Part shown: one piece after another, positions 1 to 8,989 of the stretch
Position numbering within the stretch: the first letter of the stretch is position 1
Layout of the letters: every line of letters begins with the position of its first letter
DNA from: Cyclobacteriaceae bacterium
Lineage (GTDB): Bacteria; Bacteroidota; Bacteroidia; Cytophagales; Cyclobacteriaceae
Length of the DNA: 64,000 nt
Direction of reading: 5' to 3'
Assembly (NCBI GenBank): GCA_022841475.1
Contig: JALHRJ010000006.1
Span: 1 to 64,000, forward strand
Translations under genes and position numbers: made by a program
Notes under the pieces: generated by a model
Databases searched by the model: none
Told to the model about the DNA's origin: nothing
Seen by the model: the letters and a program-made list of their open reading frames with translations, nothing else

Positions 1-110
1 GTCATAAACTACTCAGGCAAGCTTTTGCAGTAGTCAAAAATAAAACACAGTATAAAACAGAACTTTCTTTTGCATGAAATCTATCTACTATTTGGATTTT
101 AACACAGTTC

Positions 111-177
111 ATTCCGGGCTTGACCCGGAATCCCGAATTGTGCGCACTCCGCGGGATCGCGGCTCAAAGGCCGCGAT
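111..177. repeat. Extragenic double-hairpin palindromic repeat
   Basis: Two hairpins lie back to back in the 5' non-coding region. The first has an 8-bp perfect stem (ATTCCGGG at 111-118 with CCCGGAAT at 124-131, loop CTTGA). The second also has an 8-bp perfect stem (156-163 with 170-177). ATCCCG (130-135) can also pair with CGGGAT (152-157), so the unit has alternative folds. This looks like a dispersed extragenic palindromic element and not a terminator, because no T-tract follows. The rest of 1-250 shows no gene I can support. Confidence 0.6.
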
Positions 178-250
178 GACAGATTGACTTTTTGGCCAGC
201 CCTCTAGTGCGGTATTTTTTATTACCTTGATCTCCAAATTTACCCCCGCT

Positions 251-2071
251 ATGGATACGTCCAACAAGGATAACACCAATACCCCCAAGGAAACTCAAGG
301 CCCAAAAAAGCCGCTGCAATACAAGTTTCGCGATATCAAAGTGCATTCCTCCGATGAGTGGATGGCGGATGCCACCAAAAAATACCGCAAGGTTTTCGAT
401 CGGTACGAAACCACCTACATGCGGGCGGAGTTTTCCTTTTTCAACAAACTGTTTGACGAAGGCGATTGGGAAGCCAGCGTGCGCCTGAAATGTTTTTATA
501 TCAATGGCAGCAACAAAAATGAACTCTGCAACCTGGAAACAAAGCGTACGATTCTGAAAGATGAAAACATTGTGTATGTGCGGCAGGCCTGGGGCAACGC
601 CACTGCGGGGTCGTATTGGTTTCGGGGCGATTATTTATGGGAAGGTTACATCGATGATGTAAAAGTGGGCGAGGCAAAATTTTATGTAGAAGATCTGGGG
701 CAAGCCAAGGAAGGCGAGAATCTATACTTCGATATTGAATCGATAAAATTATTTGAAGGCGATGGCCTCGCCTCTACCCTGCCGGAGAAAAAGTATTTGA
801 AAAAATTCAGTCAGAAAGACACCCGCTTTGTGTGGTGCGAATTCAAGTTCAAACCAAAAACTACCAAAGACTTTTTTACTGAACTCTTTTTCAACTTCTA
901 TGATGAAGCCGGTCGCTTGAAAGGCAGCCAGTCGTTGCTCACGTATGTAGCCGTGAACACGAACGGACAATCCTATACTCTATATCCCGGCTGGGGCGGA
1001 GATACACCGGGCCGCTGGAGTAATGACAATTATACACTGGAAGTTGTGTTCATGGATAATCTTATTGCCACAGTTCCTTTTCCGATAGGCGAAGCAGTTG
1101 AGGCTGGCGATGTGCCCATCGTGACCGACTCAGGACAATTAATAAAACAAACCGCCACACACCAGGCTGGTATTACCGGTGCTAAAACACCAGATGATTT
1201 GTTGCATGAAAGTCTGGCGGAGTTAAATGCGCTGGTGGGTTTAACACACATTAAAAATGAAGTGAACGAGATGGTGCAGTTGGTTCGCTTCTATCAGGAA
1301 AGCGGAAAAGATGTGCTCAATAAATTTTCGTTGCATACCGTGTTCACAGGAAATCCGGGCACAGGAAAAACAACGGTAGCAAGGATCCTGGCAAAGATTT
1401 ATAAGGGCCTGGGTATTTTAGAAAAGGGTCATCTCGTAGAAGTAGATCGCGAAGGTTTAGTGGCCGGCTTCATTGGCCAAACAGCTATCAAGACGGGTGA
1501 GAAAGTTACTGAGGCGATGGGCGGGGTCCTTTTTATCGATGAAGCTTATTCGCTGGCAAGTGGCCGGGGTTCTCAACATGATTTTGGTGCGGAAGCGGTG
1601 CAGATTATTTTGAAACGTATGGAAGACATGCGCGGAAAGTTTGGTGTCATTGTAGCCGGTTATACCGACAACATGCATGAGTTTATTCAATCCAACCCCG
1701 GCTTAAAATCGCGGTTTGATAAATATTTTCTTTTTGATGATTACTCTGTGGATGAGATGAATGCCATCGCTACCTCGTTGTTTACGAGAGAAGAGGCAAC
1801 CCCCGATGCCGCAGCAGCGGCCCATCTGAAAAATTATTTTGCATTTATCCATTCTTCAAAGGATAAACATTTTGGCAATGCCCGCACCGTGCGTCAGGTG
1901 GTAGGCGAAAGTGTAAAGAACCAACACCTGCGCCTGGCCGCTATGAAAAAAGAAGATCGCACACCAGAGTTGATGTCGACCATTATCATGAGTGACGTGG
2001 CCGAGTTTGAGATTAAAGAGATCAAACAAGAAAGAAATTCGTTAGGCTTCCGGATTGGCGGCAAAGAATGA
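251..2071 (+). CDS. CbbX/SpoVK-type AAA+ ATPase with duplicated N-terminal beta-rich module
   Basis: The C-terminal half is a classic AAA+ module of the CbxX/CfqX (CbbX, SpoVK) clade. Walker A GNPGTGKT lies near residues 367-374 and Walker B with FIDEA near 428. Conserved GAEAVQ and SRFDKYF segments follow. CbbX-clade proteins usually remodel partner protein complexes using ATP. The first ~310 residues are not a standard AAA adaptor. They contain two similar blocks, each with an aromatic-rich EF.F stretch, then FYD or CFY, then a GD..W..Y/W motif and a D-(x)-V-F/K ending, suggesting a duplicated beta-sandwich. I chose ATG 251 because the only longer reading uses TTG at 227. The partner cannot be inferred from the neighbours: the next gene is convergent and unrelated. 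Confidence 0.85.
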   Translation: MDTSNKDNTNTPKETQGPKKPLQYKFRDIKVHSSDEWMADATKKYRKVFDRYETTYMRAEFSFFNKLFDEGDWEASVRLKCFYINGSNKNELCNLETKRTILKDENIVYVRQAWGNATAGSYWFRGDYLWEGYIDDVKVGEAKFYVEDLGQAKEGENLYFDIESIKLFEGDGLASTLPEKKYLKKFSQKDTRFVWCEFKFKPKTTKDFFTELFFNFYDEAGRLKGSQSLLTYVAVNTNGQSYTLYPGWGGDTPGRWSNDNYTLEVVFMDNLIATVPFPIGEAVEAGDVPIVTDSGQLIKQTATHQAGITGAKTPDDLLHESLAELNALVGLTHIKNEVNEMVQLVRFYQESGKDVLNKFSLHTVFTGNPGTGKTTVARILAKIYKGLGILEKGHLVEVDREGLVAGFIGQTAIKTGEKVTEAMGGVLFIDEAYSLASGRGSQHDFGAEAVQIILKRMEDMRGKFGVIVAGYTDNMHEFIQSNPGLKSRFDKYFLFDDYSVDEMNAIATSLFTREEATPDAAAAAHLKNYFAFIHSSKDKHFGNARTVRQVVGESVKNQHLRLAAMKKEDRTPELMSTIIMSDVAEFEIKEIKQERNSLGFRIGGKE

Positions 2072-2084
2072 TTAGCAACTGAAT

Positions 2085-3104
2085 TTACTTTGGCATCTTC
2101 AACCGCTGTTGGTTGGCGATCATGGTCATGTAACTCGGAGTATGAACCTGAAAGATGTTTTTTAACTCTTTGAATGTACTCATCACGCTGGTGATACCAT
2201 CGCGAATCGGGTTTTCTTCCAGCCCCAGATACCCGGCAACTTCCGGCCCCAGAAAATAACGCAGCTGCGATTCAATAAAAATGGCTTGCCGGGGCGGCAC
2301 TACCGTTTTATAATAGTTCATTAATTCTTTGGCAAGACCCACACTCTCCTCCGACTTTTTGAAATTTCGTTTTTCAATGGTGCGCGCGAGGGTGGCTGCT
2401 TGTTGAAAAGAATCCGGCAACAACTCTTGTTCAAGATTTAATTGATAACCGATGTAGCGCCATAAAAAGAGAAAGTCTTCCTTCTCGATTTCGGTGAGGA
2501 TAAAGCCTGATTTTTGAAGACCGAGTAAGATAATATAAGAGAACGCGAGGTTGGTGCCCGCCATATCTTCCTGGTTAATCGGTTGGCCCCACGCAGCATT
2601 CCAGTTTCCTTGCTGCAGGTAATAGCGCGCGATGGCGTGAATGAGTCTCGTTTTATTAATATGGATATGCCCCGTGCCCGACTGTGTTAATCCACCCGGG
2701 GTAGAAACACTGATAATAAATTGCGCGGTATCGAATAATCGTTTCCCCGGAGCCTTGCGCATTTTTTCCGACAGATAGAGTGCTTTGTTACCTGGCGAAC
2801 CTGCATAACAATATGGCAACGCCAAAGCACCCAACAAGGTCATGATCTCCATCGCGTAAGTTTCGAAAACCTGTTGACCGCGTTGCAACTTCTTTTCATC
2901 GAACCAGACCGGCAACGGCTTGCGGGCCAGCAAAAATTCTTTTGTTGAAGATGACTTAGCCTGCACAAGTTCGTTGTCCTTAAGTTGAAACAGTGCATAC
3001 AGCTCAGTCTGCCGGCCACTGGCAAATAAACGTTTTACCAATTCGTCTGCGGCATCATCAGTTCGCTGTCGTTGGTTATTCAAATATTGCTGTGTGAACT
3101 TCAT
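2085..3104 (-). CDS. Oxygenase MpaB family protein (DUF2236)
   Basis: This 339-residue protein resembles the MpaB/Lcp (latex-clearing, rubber oxygenase) fold family, DUF2236. Support is the central segment with GG.TQSGTGHIHINKTRLIHAIARYY, where a conserved Arg and His follow a Thr in the KTR.IHA motif, together with the all-helical character and usual length. Family members bind haem b and cleave or oxidise hydrophobic substrates. The physiological substrate is unknown here and no rubber degradation is implied. No signal peptide is visible. It is convergent with the AAA+ gene, with a 13-bp gap. The start ATG at 3104 is the only good one. Confidence 0.75.
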   Translation of the reverse strand: MKFTQQYLNNQRQRTDDAADELVKRLFASGRQTELYALFQLKDNELVQAKSSSTKEFLLARKPLPVWFDEKKLQRGQQVFETYAMEIMTLLGALALPYCYAGSPGNKALYLSEKMRKAPGKRLFDTAQFIISVSTPGGLTQSGTGHIHINKTRLIHAIARYYLQQGNWNAAWGQPINQEDMAGTNLAFSYIILLGLQKSGFILTEIEKEDFLFLWRYIGYQLNLEQELLPDSFQQAATLARTIEKRNFKKSEESVGLAKELMNYYKTVVPPRQAIFIESQLRYFLGPEVAGYLGLEENPIRDGITSVMSTFKELKNIFQVHTPSYMTMIANQQRLKMPK

Positions 3105-3315
3105 CCTGTATTCTCTGTTATAAGTCGATTAAACCTCAAAATGTTTTGAATTTAGCCCGTAGTTGGGGAATTAATTCACAGAATGTTACTTCCTTTAAAT
3201 GTATAACCTCACCGGCAAGTCTGCTGAATGGCCCATTCTGCAAACCAACCTCAACAATTGACATGCCATGGCCTTTTGCGATATTGGGCATATTGTTTGA
3301 CACAAACTTAAACCT

Positions 3316-3879
3316 ATGCCGCATATTGCCATTATTTCCTCCAGCGTACGCACCGACCGGGTAAGTCATCGGGTAGCACTCTTCTTTAAAAATTATATTG
3401 ATGAGCATGAAATCGCCACCAGCGAGATTGTGGATCTGAAAGCATATAATTTTCCGGTATTTGAAGAACGGTTAAGTCACCAGCCTTATCCTTTGCCCGA
3501 AGTCCTTGATTTTGCTGAGAAGATAAAAAAAGCGGATGGGGTAGTCATTGTTACTCCCGAGTATAACGGAGGATATCCGGCCAGTCTGAAAAATGTGGTT
3601 GACCTGCTCTATGACGAATGGCGCAGAAAGCCGATTGCGATCTCCACTGTTTCAAATGGCGTGTTTGGTGGATCGCAGGTGATTACTGCTTTGCAGTTTA
3701 TACTTTTTAAGATGAAAGCGTGGGTAGTACCGGCTATGTGCCCCATGCCTAAAGCCCACGAACTTTTTGATGCAGCCGGAATTCCTGCAGACAAAGAGGC
3801 AATAGAAAAGCGGGTAGAACCGTTTGTTAAAGAACTCATGTGGTGTATAGAAGCAAACCGAAAGATGGAAACAAAATAA
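3316..3879 (+). CDS. NAD(P)H-dependent FMN reductase family protein
   Basis: A 187-residue flavodoxin-like protein. The N-terminus IAIISSSVRTDRVSHRVA forms the phosphate-binding loop of the NADPH-dependent FMN reductase family (SsuE/ChrR/ArsH type). PEYNGGYPASLKNVVD near residues 80-95 is the diagnostic flavin-contacting motif. Such cytosolic enzymes reduce FMN or quinones with NAD(P)H. It ends 4 bp before the PBP1A gene and is probably co-transcribed with it, although no functional link is known. The upstream 211 bp has no gene. Confidence 0.88.
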   Translation: MPHIAIISSSVRTDRVSHRVALFFKNYIDEHEIATSEIVDLKAYNFPVFEERLSHQPYPLPEVLDFAEKIKKADGVVIVTPEYNGGYPASLKNVVDLLYDEWRRKPIAISTVSNGVFGGSQVITALQFILFKMKAWVVPAMCPMPKAHELFDAAGIPADKEAIEKRVEPFVKELMWCIEANRKMETK

Positions 3880-3883
3880 TTGA

Positions 3884-6220
3884 ATGAACTACTTTTTTCT
3901 CCGTGCACTTCTCTTGTTCGAAAAATTTTCTGGCTGGCTTAAAGGTCTCACGTTAAAAGAAATCCTGGTATTCAGTGGCAAAGCTGTCGCAGGCGTATTC
4001 GCGCTGCTTTTTCTCTTTGTGATTTTAATCTGGGCCGGAGTATTTGGTTCGCTGCCGGATAAAAAGGAATTGCTGCTGGTACAAAATCCTATCGCCTCGG
4101 AGGTATACAGTGCCGACAGTGTTTTGTTAGGTCGCTATTTTATTCAGGAGCGGTCGAATGTTACGTTTCAGGAAATTCCGGCTCATACAATCCAGGCGCT
4201 TATCGCGACAGAAGACATTCGTTTTCACAAGCACAGCGGCATTGACATGCGCAGCGTAGGCCGCGTGTTGGTTAAAAGTCTTTTGCTGCAACGCGAATCT
4301 TCAGGTGGTGGCAGTACGATTACACAACAGCTCGCCAAAAATCTATATCCCCGCAAAGACTATCGGTTTTTTTCTTTATTCATCAACAAAATGCGGGAGA
4401 TCATTATCGCGAAACGCATTGAAGCCGTCTACGACAAGGACGCAATCCTTACCTTATATCTGAATACAATTCCCTTTGGGGATAACACGTATGGCCTCGG
4501 AACTGCCGCACAACGTTTTTTTTCTGTGGCTACCAAGGATCTGACCATCAACCAATCGGGTGTGCTGGTGGGAATGCTGAAGGCTACGAGTTCTTACAAT
4601 CCACGATTATTTCCCGAACAGTCTTTGCAACGAAGAAATGTGGTGCTGGCACAAATGGGCAAGTACAAGTTTTTAAAGGAACATCAGGTCGACTCGCTGC
4701 AAGCTTTGCCCATTGAATTGAATTATAACAGGATGACACATCACACAGGATTGGCACCTTACTTTCGCGAATACCTGCGTCTCCAGCTCGTAACCTGGTG
4801 CGACCAGTACAATCTGAAAAATGAAAAGTCCATCAATCTGTATACGGATGGCTTGAAGATTTACACCACCATCGATTCGCGGTTGCAGCAATATGCCGAG
4901 CAAGCGATGGAACGTCAGATGGCCGAAACTCAAAAGAAGTTTGTTACCCATTGGGGTAAACGCGATCCGTGGCATCAATACCCCGGCTACGTGGAAGACG
5001 TAATTCGCAAATCACAACGCTATAATAAACTAGTAGCACAGGGTCTGGACCATGATGAAATTATGGTGATCATGAACAAACCTGTGTTGATGACAATATT
5101 TAATTGGGAAGGTGAAGAAGATGTGATGATGAGTCCGGTCGACTCGTTGAAACATTACCTTAAGTTTTTAAATGCCGGCATGCTTGCGATTGATCCTGTG
5201 CAAGGTGCCGTACGCGTTTGGGTAGGTGGCATTAATCATAGCTACTTTCAATACGACCATGTGCAGGAAAGTACTAAACGACAAGTGGGCTCAACGTTTA
5301 AACCCATTGTGTATGCAGCTGCGTTGGAACGGGGTGTGGATCCCTGCGTATTCATCTCCGCAGAAAAAGTTACGTACACAGGTAAGGAAGAGACATGGAC
5401 GCCCGGCAATTCAGAAAATAATTATGAGCTAAAATATTCGCTTGCCGGAGGGTTAGCTCATTCTGTAAACACAGTAGCCGTGCGCGTATTGGAACAGGCT
5501 GGTATTAATAATACCATTGAACTGGCTCATGCGATGGGAATCAATAGTACGTTAGCTGCAGTGCCATCTATTGCGCTGGGCACACCCACTATTTCTATGA
5601 TAGAAATGGTACGCGCGTATACTTGCTTTGCCAATAAAGGCAAATCCGTTGAACCGTTCTACATTACAACGATTGCCTCGCATGATGATATCGTGCTTGA
5701 GCAATATCAATCACCGAAAGCAACCCGTGCGATGTCGGCAGAAAGTGCAGCGCTAATTATAAAGATGTTACAACGCGCGGTAAATGAAGGCACAAGCTCG
5801 GGTTTGCGCACTCGTTTTGGACTCACCAATGATATTGCTGGCAAAACAGGCACCACGCAATCCAATACGGATGGTTGGTTTATGGCCATTACACCAAAGC
5901 TTGTGATGGGTGCGTGGGTAGGCGCTGATGATCCAAAGATCCGGTTTCGTTCTACTGCGTTGGGCCAGGGTTCAAAAACAGCTTTGCCCATTGTCGGTGA
6001 ATTTTTAAGACTCTCCAGTCAGGATAAAGAATTAAATTCCATCACACGCGCGCGGTTCGCTCCACTCCCTCCCGCATGGGAAAGTAAAATCGATTGCGAT
6101 TTATTTCAGGAAGACATGAATCTTTTAGAACGGATTTTTGGCAAGAAAGAAGAAACCCAGGTAAGAGAGTTTGGTGACAAAAAGAAAGGCTTTTTCAAAC
6201 GGCTCTTTAATAAGAACTAA
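3884..6220 (+). CDS. mrcA: Penicillin-binding protein 1A (bifunctional transglycosylase/transpeptidase)
   Basis: Class A PBP of 778 residues that polymerises lipid II and cross-links peptidoglycan at the cytoplasmic membrane. A cytoplasmic start is followed by one membrane helix at about residues 28-50. The GT51 domain has the catalytic Glu in ATEDIRFHKHSGID (about 110) and GGGSTITQQLAKNLYP (about 143-158). The transpeptidase has SxxK in GSTFKPI (Ser about 470), SVN (about 527) and KTGTT (about 653). The C-terminus is basic and Lys/Phe rich. It lies 4 bp after the FMN reductase gene. Length and motif order are normal for Bacteroidota PBP1A. Confidence 0.95.
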   Translation: MNYFFLRALLLFEKFSGWLKGLTLKEILVFSGKAVAGVFALLFLFVILIWAGVFGSLPDKKELLLVQNPIASEVYSADSVLLGRYFIQERSNVTFQEIPAHTIQALIATEDIRFHKHSGIDMRSVGRVLVKSLLLQRESSGGGSTITQQLAKNLYPRKDYRFFSLFINKMREIIIAKRIEAVYDKDAILTLYLNTIPFGDNTYGLGTAAQRFFSVATKDLTINQSGVLVGMLKATSSYNPRLFPEQSLQRRNVVLAQMGKYKFLKEHQVDSLQALPIELNYNRMTHHTGLAPYFREYLRLQLVTWCDQYNLKNEKSINLYTDGLKIYTTIDSRLQQYAEQAMERQMAETQKKFVTHWGKRDPWHQYPGYVEDVIRKSQRYNKLVAQGLDHDEIMVIMNKPVLMTIFNWEGEEDVMMSPVDSLKHYLKFLNAGMLAIDPVQGAVRVWVGGINHSYFQYDHVQESTKRQVGSTFKPIVYAAALERGVDPCVFISAEKVTYTGKEETWTPGNSENNYELKYSLAGGLAHSVNTVAVRVLEQAGINNTIELAHAMGINSTLAAVPSIALGTPTISMIEMVRAYTCFANKGKSVEPFYITTIASHDDIVLEQYQSPKATRAMSAESAALIIKMLQRAVNEGTSSGLRTRFGLTNDIAGKTGTTQSNTDGWFMAITPKLVMGAWVGADDPKIRFRSTALGQGSKTALPIVGEFLRLSSQDKELNSITRARFAPLPPAWESKIDCDLFQEDMNLLERIFGKKEETQVREFGDKKKGFFKRLFNKN

Positions 6221-6244
6221 ACTTACTGGGATAATCCATCGCCC

Positions 6245-6264
6245 ACGTAGAATTAACTCTACGT
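6245..6264 (+). terminator. Hairpin downstream of the PBP1A gene, possible terminator
   Basis: ACGTAGA (6245-6251) pairs perfectly with TCTACGT (6258-6264) around a 6-nt loop, 25 bp after the PBP1A stop. Only a mixed A/T stretch follows, not a clean T-tract, so intrinsic termination is uncertain. Confidence 0.35.
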
Positions 6265-6406
6265 ATTTAATCATCATTTCATTTGTATATACGCTAATTA
6301 CTCTCTAACCGCAGCCCTCAGCGGTGATACTCTACGGCATTGCATTTGAGCCTTGTTAATTATCATCTAGAAATAGGCGATAAAGTTTACTTATAAATTT
6401 ATAGTT

Positions 6407-7117
6407 ATGAAAAATATACTTTTCTACCTGGCGGGGATTATTCCTTTTCTGTTAATGGTATCGTGTGCCGAAGATGAAGATGTAGGTCTTCCAGAGAACA
6501 TAATACCGTCCACTGTGCGTGTAGAAACCCTGCATACCATTGGCGTGATGTTTCCGGATCTAAACAACGCGATTACGCGACATCCAAGTTTGTTTGTACC
6601 TGAAGCTGAAAAGCGAATTGTATTATCCAAGGCCTCGGAAGTCTATATCACGTTTGTCTCAGAAGGTGCCAGCAATCATAATTCGTTAGGCTATTACACG
6701 TATAATTCATCAGCCTTACCTGCGGACACGACCCTGCTTGATTTACGCATTCTTTTTCCCAGCGTAAATGATCAAATCCTTAAACAAGGTGATATGTTAC
6801 AGGTGGGCACAGCCACGTACCCTGCGGGCACCGTGATAGGATTTTTTATCATCGTCAAAGGTTGGGAAGCAGAGAAAGTACACTTTGATCGCGAAAAACT
6901 ATTCACCGACATGGCTTATAATCCCAATAACGATCAGCAGCATGTACTGTTCACGCTCAAAGATTTCAAGGAAGTTATTCTTGGATTTGAGGACATCTCT
7001 CTCTCGGCTCCCGGGCCTAAAACCAATGATTATAACGATCTCATTTTTACAGTCACGGATAATAAAATTGGTCGCGAGGTTGCAAACTTCAATCTTGATA
7101 ATGTGGTGAAGTTATAG
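6407..7117 (+). CDS. Lipoprotein with C-terminal DUF4114 domain
   Basis: 236 residues. The N-terminal signal has a lipobox ending VSC (about residue 20), so it should be an exported lipoprotein. The C-terminal third carries the DUF4114 signature: FTLKDFKEVILGFEDIS followed by NDYNDLIFTVTDN, a D/N-rich and probably Ca-binding motif common in surface proteins of Bacteroidota. No enzymatic residues are apparent. It stands alone, convergent with the lactonase gene (26-bp gap). The function is unknown beyond a likely surface structural role. Confidence 0.75.
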   Translation: MKNILFYLAGIIPFLLMVSCAEDEDVGLPENIIPSTVRVETLHTIGVMFPDLNNAITRHPSLFVPEAEKRIVLSKASEVYITFVSEGASNHNSLGYYTYNSSALPADTTLLDLRILFPSVNDQILKQGDMLQVGTATYPAGTVIGFFIIVKGWEAEKVHFDREKLFTDMAYNPNNDQQHVLFTLKDFKEVILGFEDISLSAPGPKTNDYNDLIFTVTDNKIGREVANFNLDNVVKL

Positions 7118-7143
7118 ACACTGGTAGGGATTTTTCACTTCAA

Positions 7144-8256
7144 TCACTTCTCTACCATTCGTAAACATACAGGCATGGAAACCTTTATTTCGTTACCAGT
7201 AAAAGTAAGTTTACCCGTGGTCTTATTTCGCTGGAAGATGGTAATGTTATCGGTTTCCTGATTAGCCACCAGCACGAAATTCCCTGTGGGGTCAATCATA
7301 AAATTGCGCGGCCACTTGCCTTGCACCGATTGCCGCTCTACAAAAGTCAATTGTCCGGTGGCCGGATCTATTTTATAGCAAACAATACTATCATGCCCAC
7401 GGTTTGTGCCATACAAAAACAACCCATCCGGTGACACATGAATATCCGCACACCAGTTTTTTCCGGTAAAATCATCAGGCAGAGTTTTTATTGTTTGGAT
7501 AGGAATTAATGTTTTATCGTATTGATAGGCAATGATAGATGCATTAAGTTCGTTGATCACGTAGGCAAATTTCTGATTGGGATGAAAAATCAGATGCCGT
7601 GGTCCACTGCCCGGCTCTGCCTGAACAAATCCTACTTCCTTCAAGGTGCCGGCTTTCTCTAACTGATATTGAATGATTTTATCTTGTCCTAAATCCGGAA
7701 CAAATACATCGTTATTCTTCGCACCGAATACAGCGGAGTGAGGATGGGGAGAAGTTTGCCGGTCCGGATTGATACTGGATCCGGTGTGTGGAATATTCTG
7801 GAGCAACTCTCCTACCAACTTGTTTTCCTTTACCGGGAGTACACTCACACTGGCGCTCGTGTAGTTGGCCACCACAAGTCTGTTACCAGCATGATCAATG
7901 TCAATATAACACGGATGCGCCCCACCGGAAGACTGCTCGTTCATTAACTTCAATTGTCCGGTTGCCGAATTGAATTGCAAGGCATATACACTGCCATCGG
8001 GTTCATTTTCTGCGACCGCATAGATATTTTTTCCGCCTGGAGCAACGGTGAGAAAAGATGGGTTCTTAAGACCTGAAGCAACACTAACTGATTTCACAGC
8101 TCCTGTTCGCGCGTTAAACTCATACACATAAATACCTTCTGAAGTCCGGTTGGTATAGGTGCCCACAATCAGGTGAAAAGTTTTCTTCCCCTTTGATTGG
8201 GATATAGTTTGGGTAAAAGACATGATACAGATGGATATTAAAAGAAGGCGGATCAT
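7144..8256 (-). CDS. Exported lactonase family beta-propeller (6-phosphogluconolactonase-like)
   Basis: 370 residues with an N-terminal signal peptide (about residues 1-20, ending near TISQS). The body is the seven-bladed Lactonase (PF10282) family: VGTYTNRTSEGIYVYEFN at the start, GGAHPCYIDID, SPHPHSAVF, GPRHLIFHP, CADIHVSPDGLFLYGTNRG, and PRNFMIDPTGNFVLVANQ..NI. Cytosolic relatives (Pgl/YbhE) hydrolyse 6-phosphogluconolactone. This copy is predicted to be exported, so its substrate is probably another lactone or unknown. Monocistronic, as far as I can see. Confidence 0.88.
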   Translation of the reverse strand: MIRLLLISICIMSFTQTISQSKGKKTFHLIVGTYTNRTSEGIYVYEFNARTGAVKSVSVASGLKNPSFLTVAPGGKNIYAVAENEPDGSVYALQFNSATGQLKLMNEQSSGGAHPCYIDIDHAGNRLVVANYTSASVSVLPVKENKLVGELLQNIPHTGSSINPDRQTSPHPHSAVFGAKNNDVFVPDLGQDKIIQYQLEKAGTLKEVGFVQAEPGSGPRHLIFHPNQKFAYVINELNASIIAYQYDKTLIPIQTIKTLPDDFTGKNWCADIHVSPDGLFLYGTNRGHDSIVCYKIDPATGQLTFVERQSVQGKWPRNFMIDPTGNFVLVANQETDNITIFQRNKTTGKLTFTGNEIKVSMPVCLRMVEK

Positions 8257-8454
8257 TTTCGACTCGTGTTAATTCATTAAGTTATTTAAAGTCTGTTCAT
8301 CGTGTAAAGCTGATCATTAGATAAGAATAAAATACGGATATAATTTAACCATATGCAAGGCAAAATTTGTCCTCCGATTCGGGAACATTGAGCTGGCGCA
8401 AATGATCCCGATTTATTCAAATTCTGAACCAGGCAAACCAAACAGACTTTACAT

Positions 8455-8808
8455 TTACTTTGTAATAAGTAGCCAGCGCGCTTTAGTCATTATTTTTCGG
8501 TCACCGGCAACACCTTGCTTCCACTCACTTTGTTCATTCTTCAAATTTTCTTCTGTCAGAGTTTCAATGGTAAGAATTCCAGTGACCGAAATCTCTTTGC
8601 CTTCAACAGCTGTTTCCCAGGCGTCCAACCCGTCTATATAGTAGGCGACTTTCTCTTTCGTAACAATCAGCGCGTTGCCTTTACCATTTCGGGCAGTTCC
8701 AATGACGGTTATCTCCTGATCTTTCATGTCGTTACTATTTGAATTTTTGTTAGGATGGCACGCGATGAAAAGGACTGCCATTAACCCGATCCATTGAATA
8801 CCTTTCAT
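8455..8808 (-). CDS. Small lipoprotein with OB-like C-terminal region
   Basis: 117 residues from ATG 8808. The longer reading from 8847 adds 13 residues that do not look like part of a signal, so I prefer the start that places a lipobox-like LFIAC at residues 12-16. The mature part (EITVIGTARNGKGNALIVTKE, then GKEISVTGILTIET) has the alternating strand pattern of small OB-fold lipoproteins, ending in a conserved-looking ARWLLITK. I do not recognise a named family. The region between here and the lactonase gene start (about 200 bp) holds nothing obvious. Confidence 0.65.
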   Translation of the reverse strand: MKGIQWIGLMAVLFIACHPNKNSNSNDMKDQEITVIGTARNGKGNALIVTKEKVAYYIDGLDAWETAVEGKEISVTGILTIETLTEENLKNEQSEWKQGVAGDRKIMTKARWLLITK

Positions 8809-8989
8809 TAGTTCATCATTAAAAAATAAATGCCATTGCTCTCTCAATTTCGTAAAAGCAGGCCCAAATACCTATACCTGCATAACTTTTCTATGGACTC
8901 AGATTGAAACAATGATATAAATCATGTGTGCCAATATCAAAAAATTACCAAAAAAAGCGCGTCATTTAAGATCAGATAATTAAAATAAC

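Noticed and set aside
3146..3364. 72-residue plus-strand frame before the FMN reductase gene
   Set aside because: It overlaps the reductase start in another frame, has no family features, and its codon pattern is unlike its neighbours.
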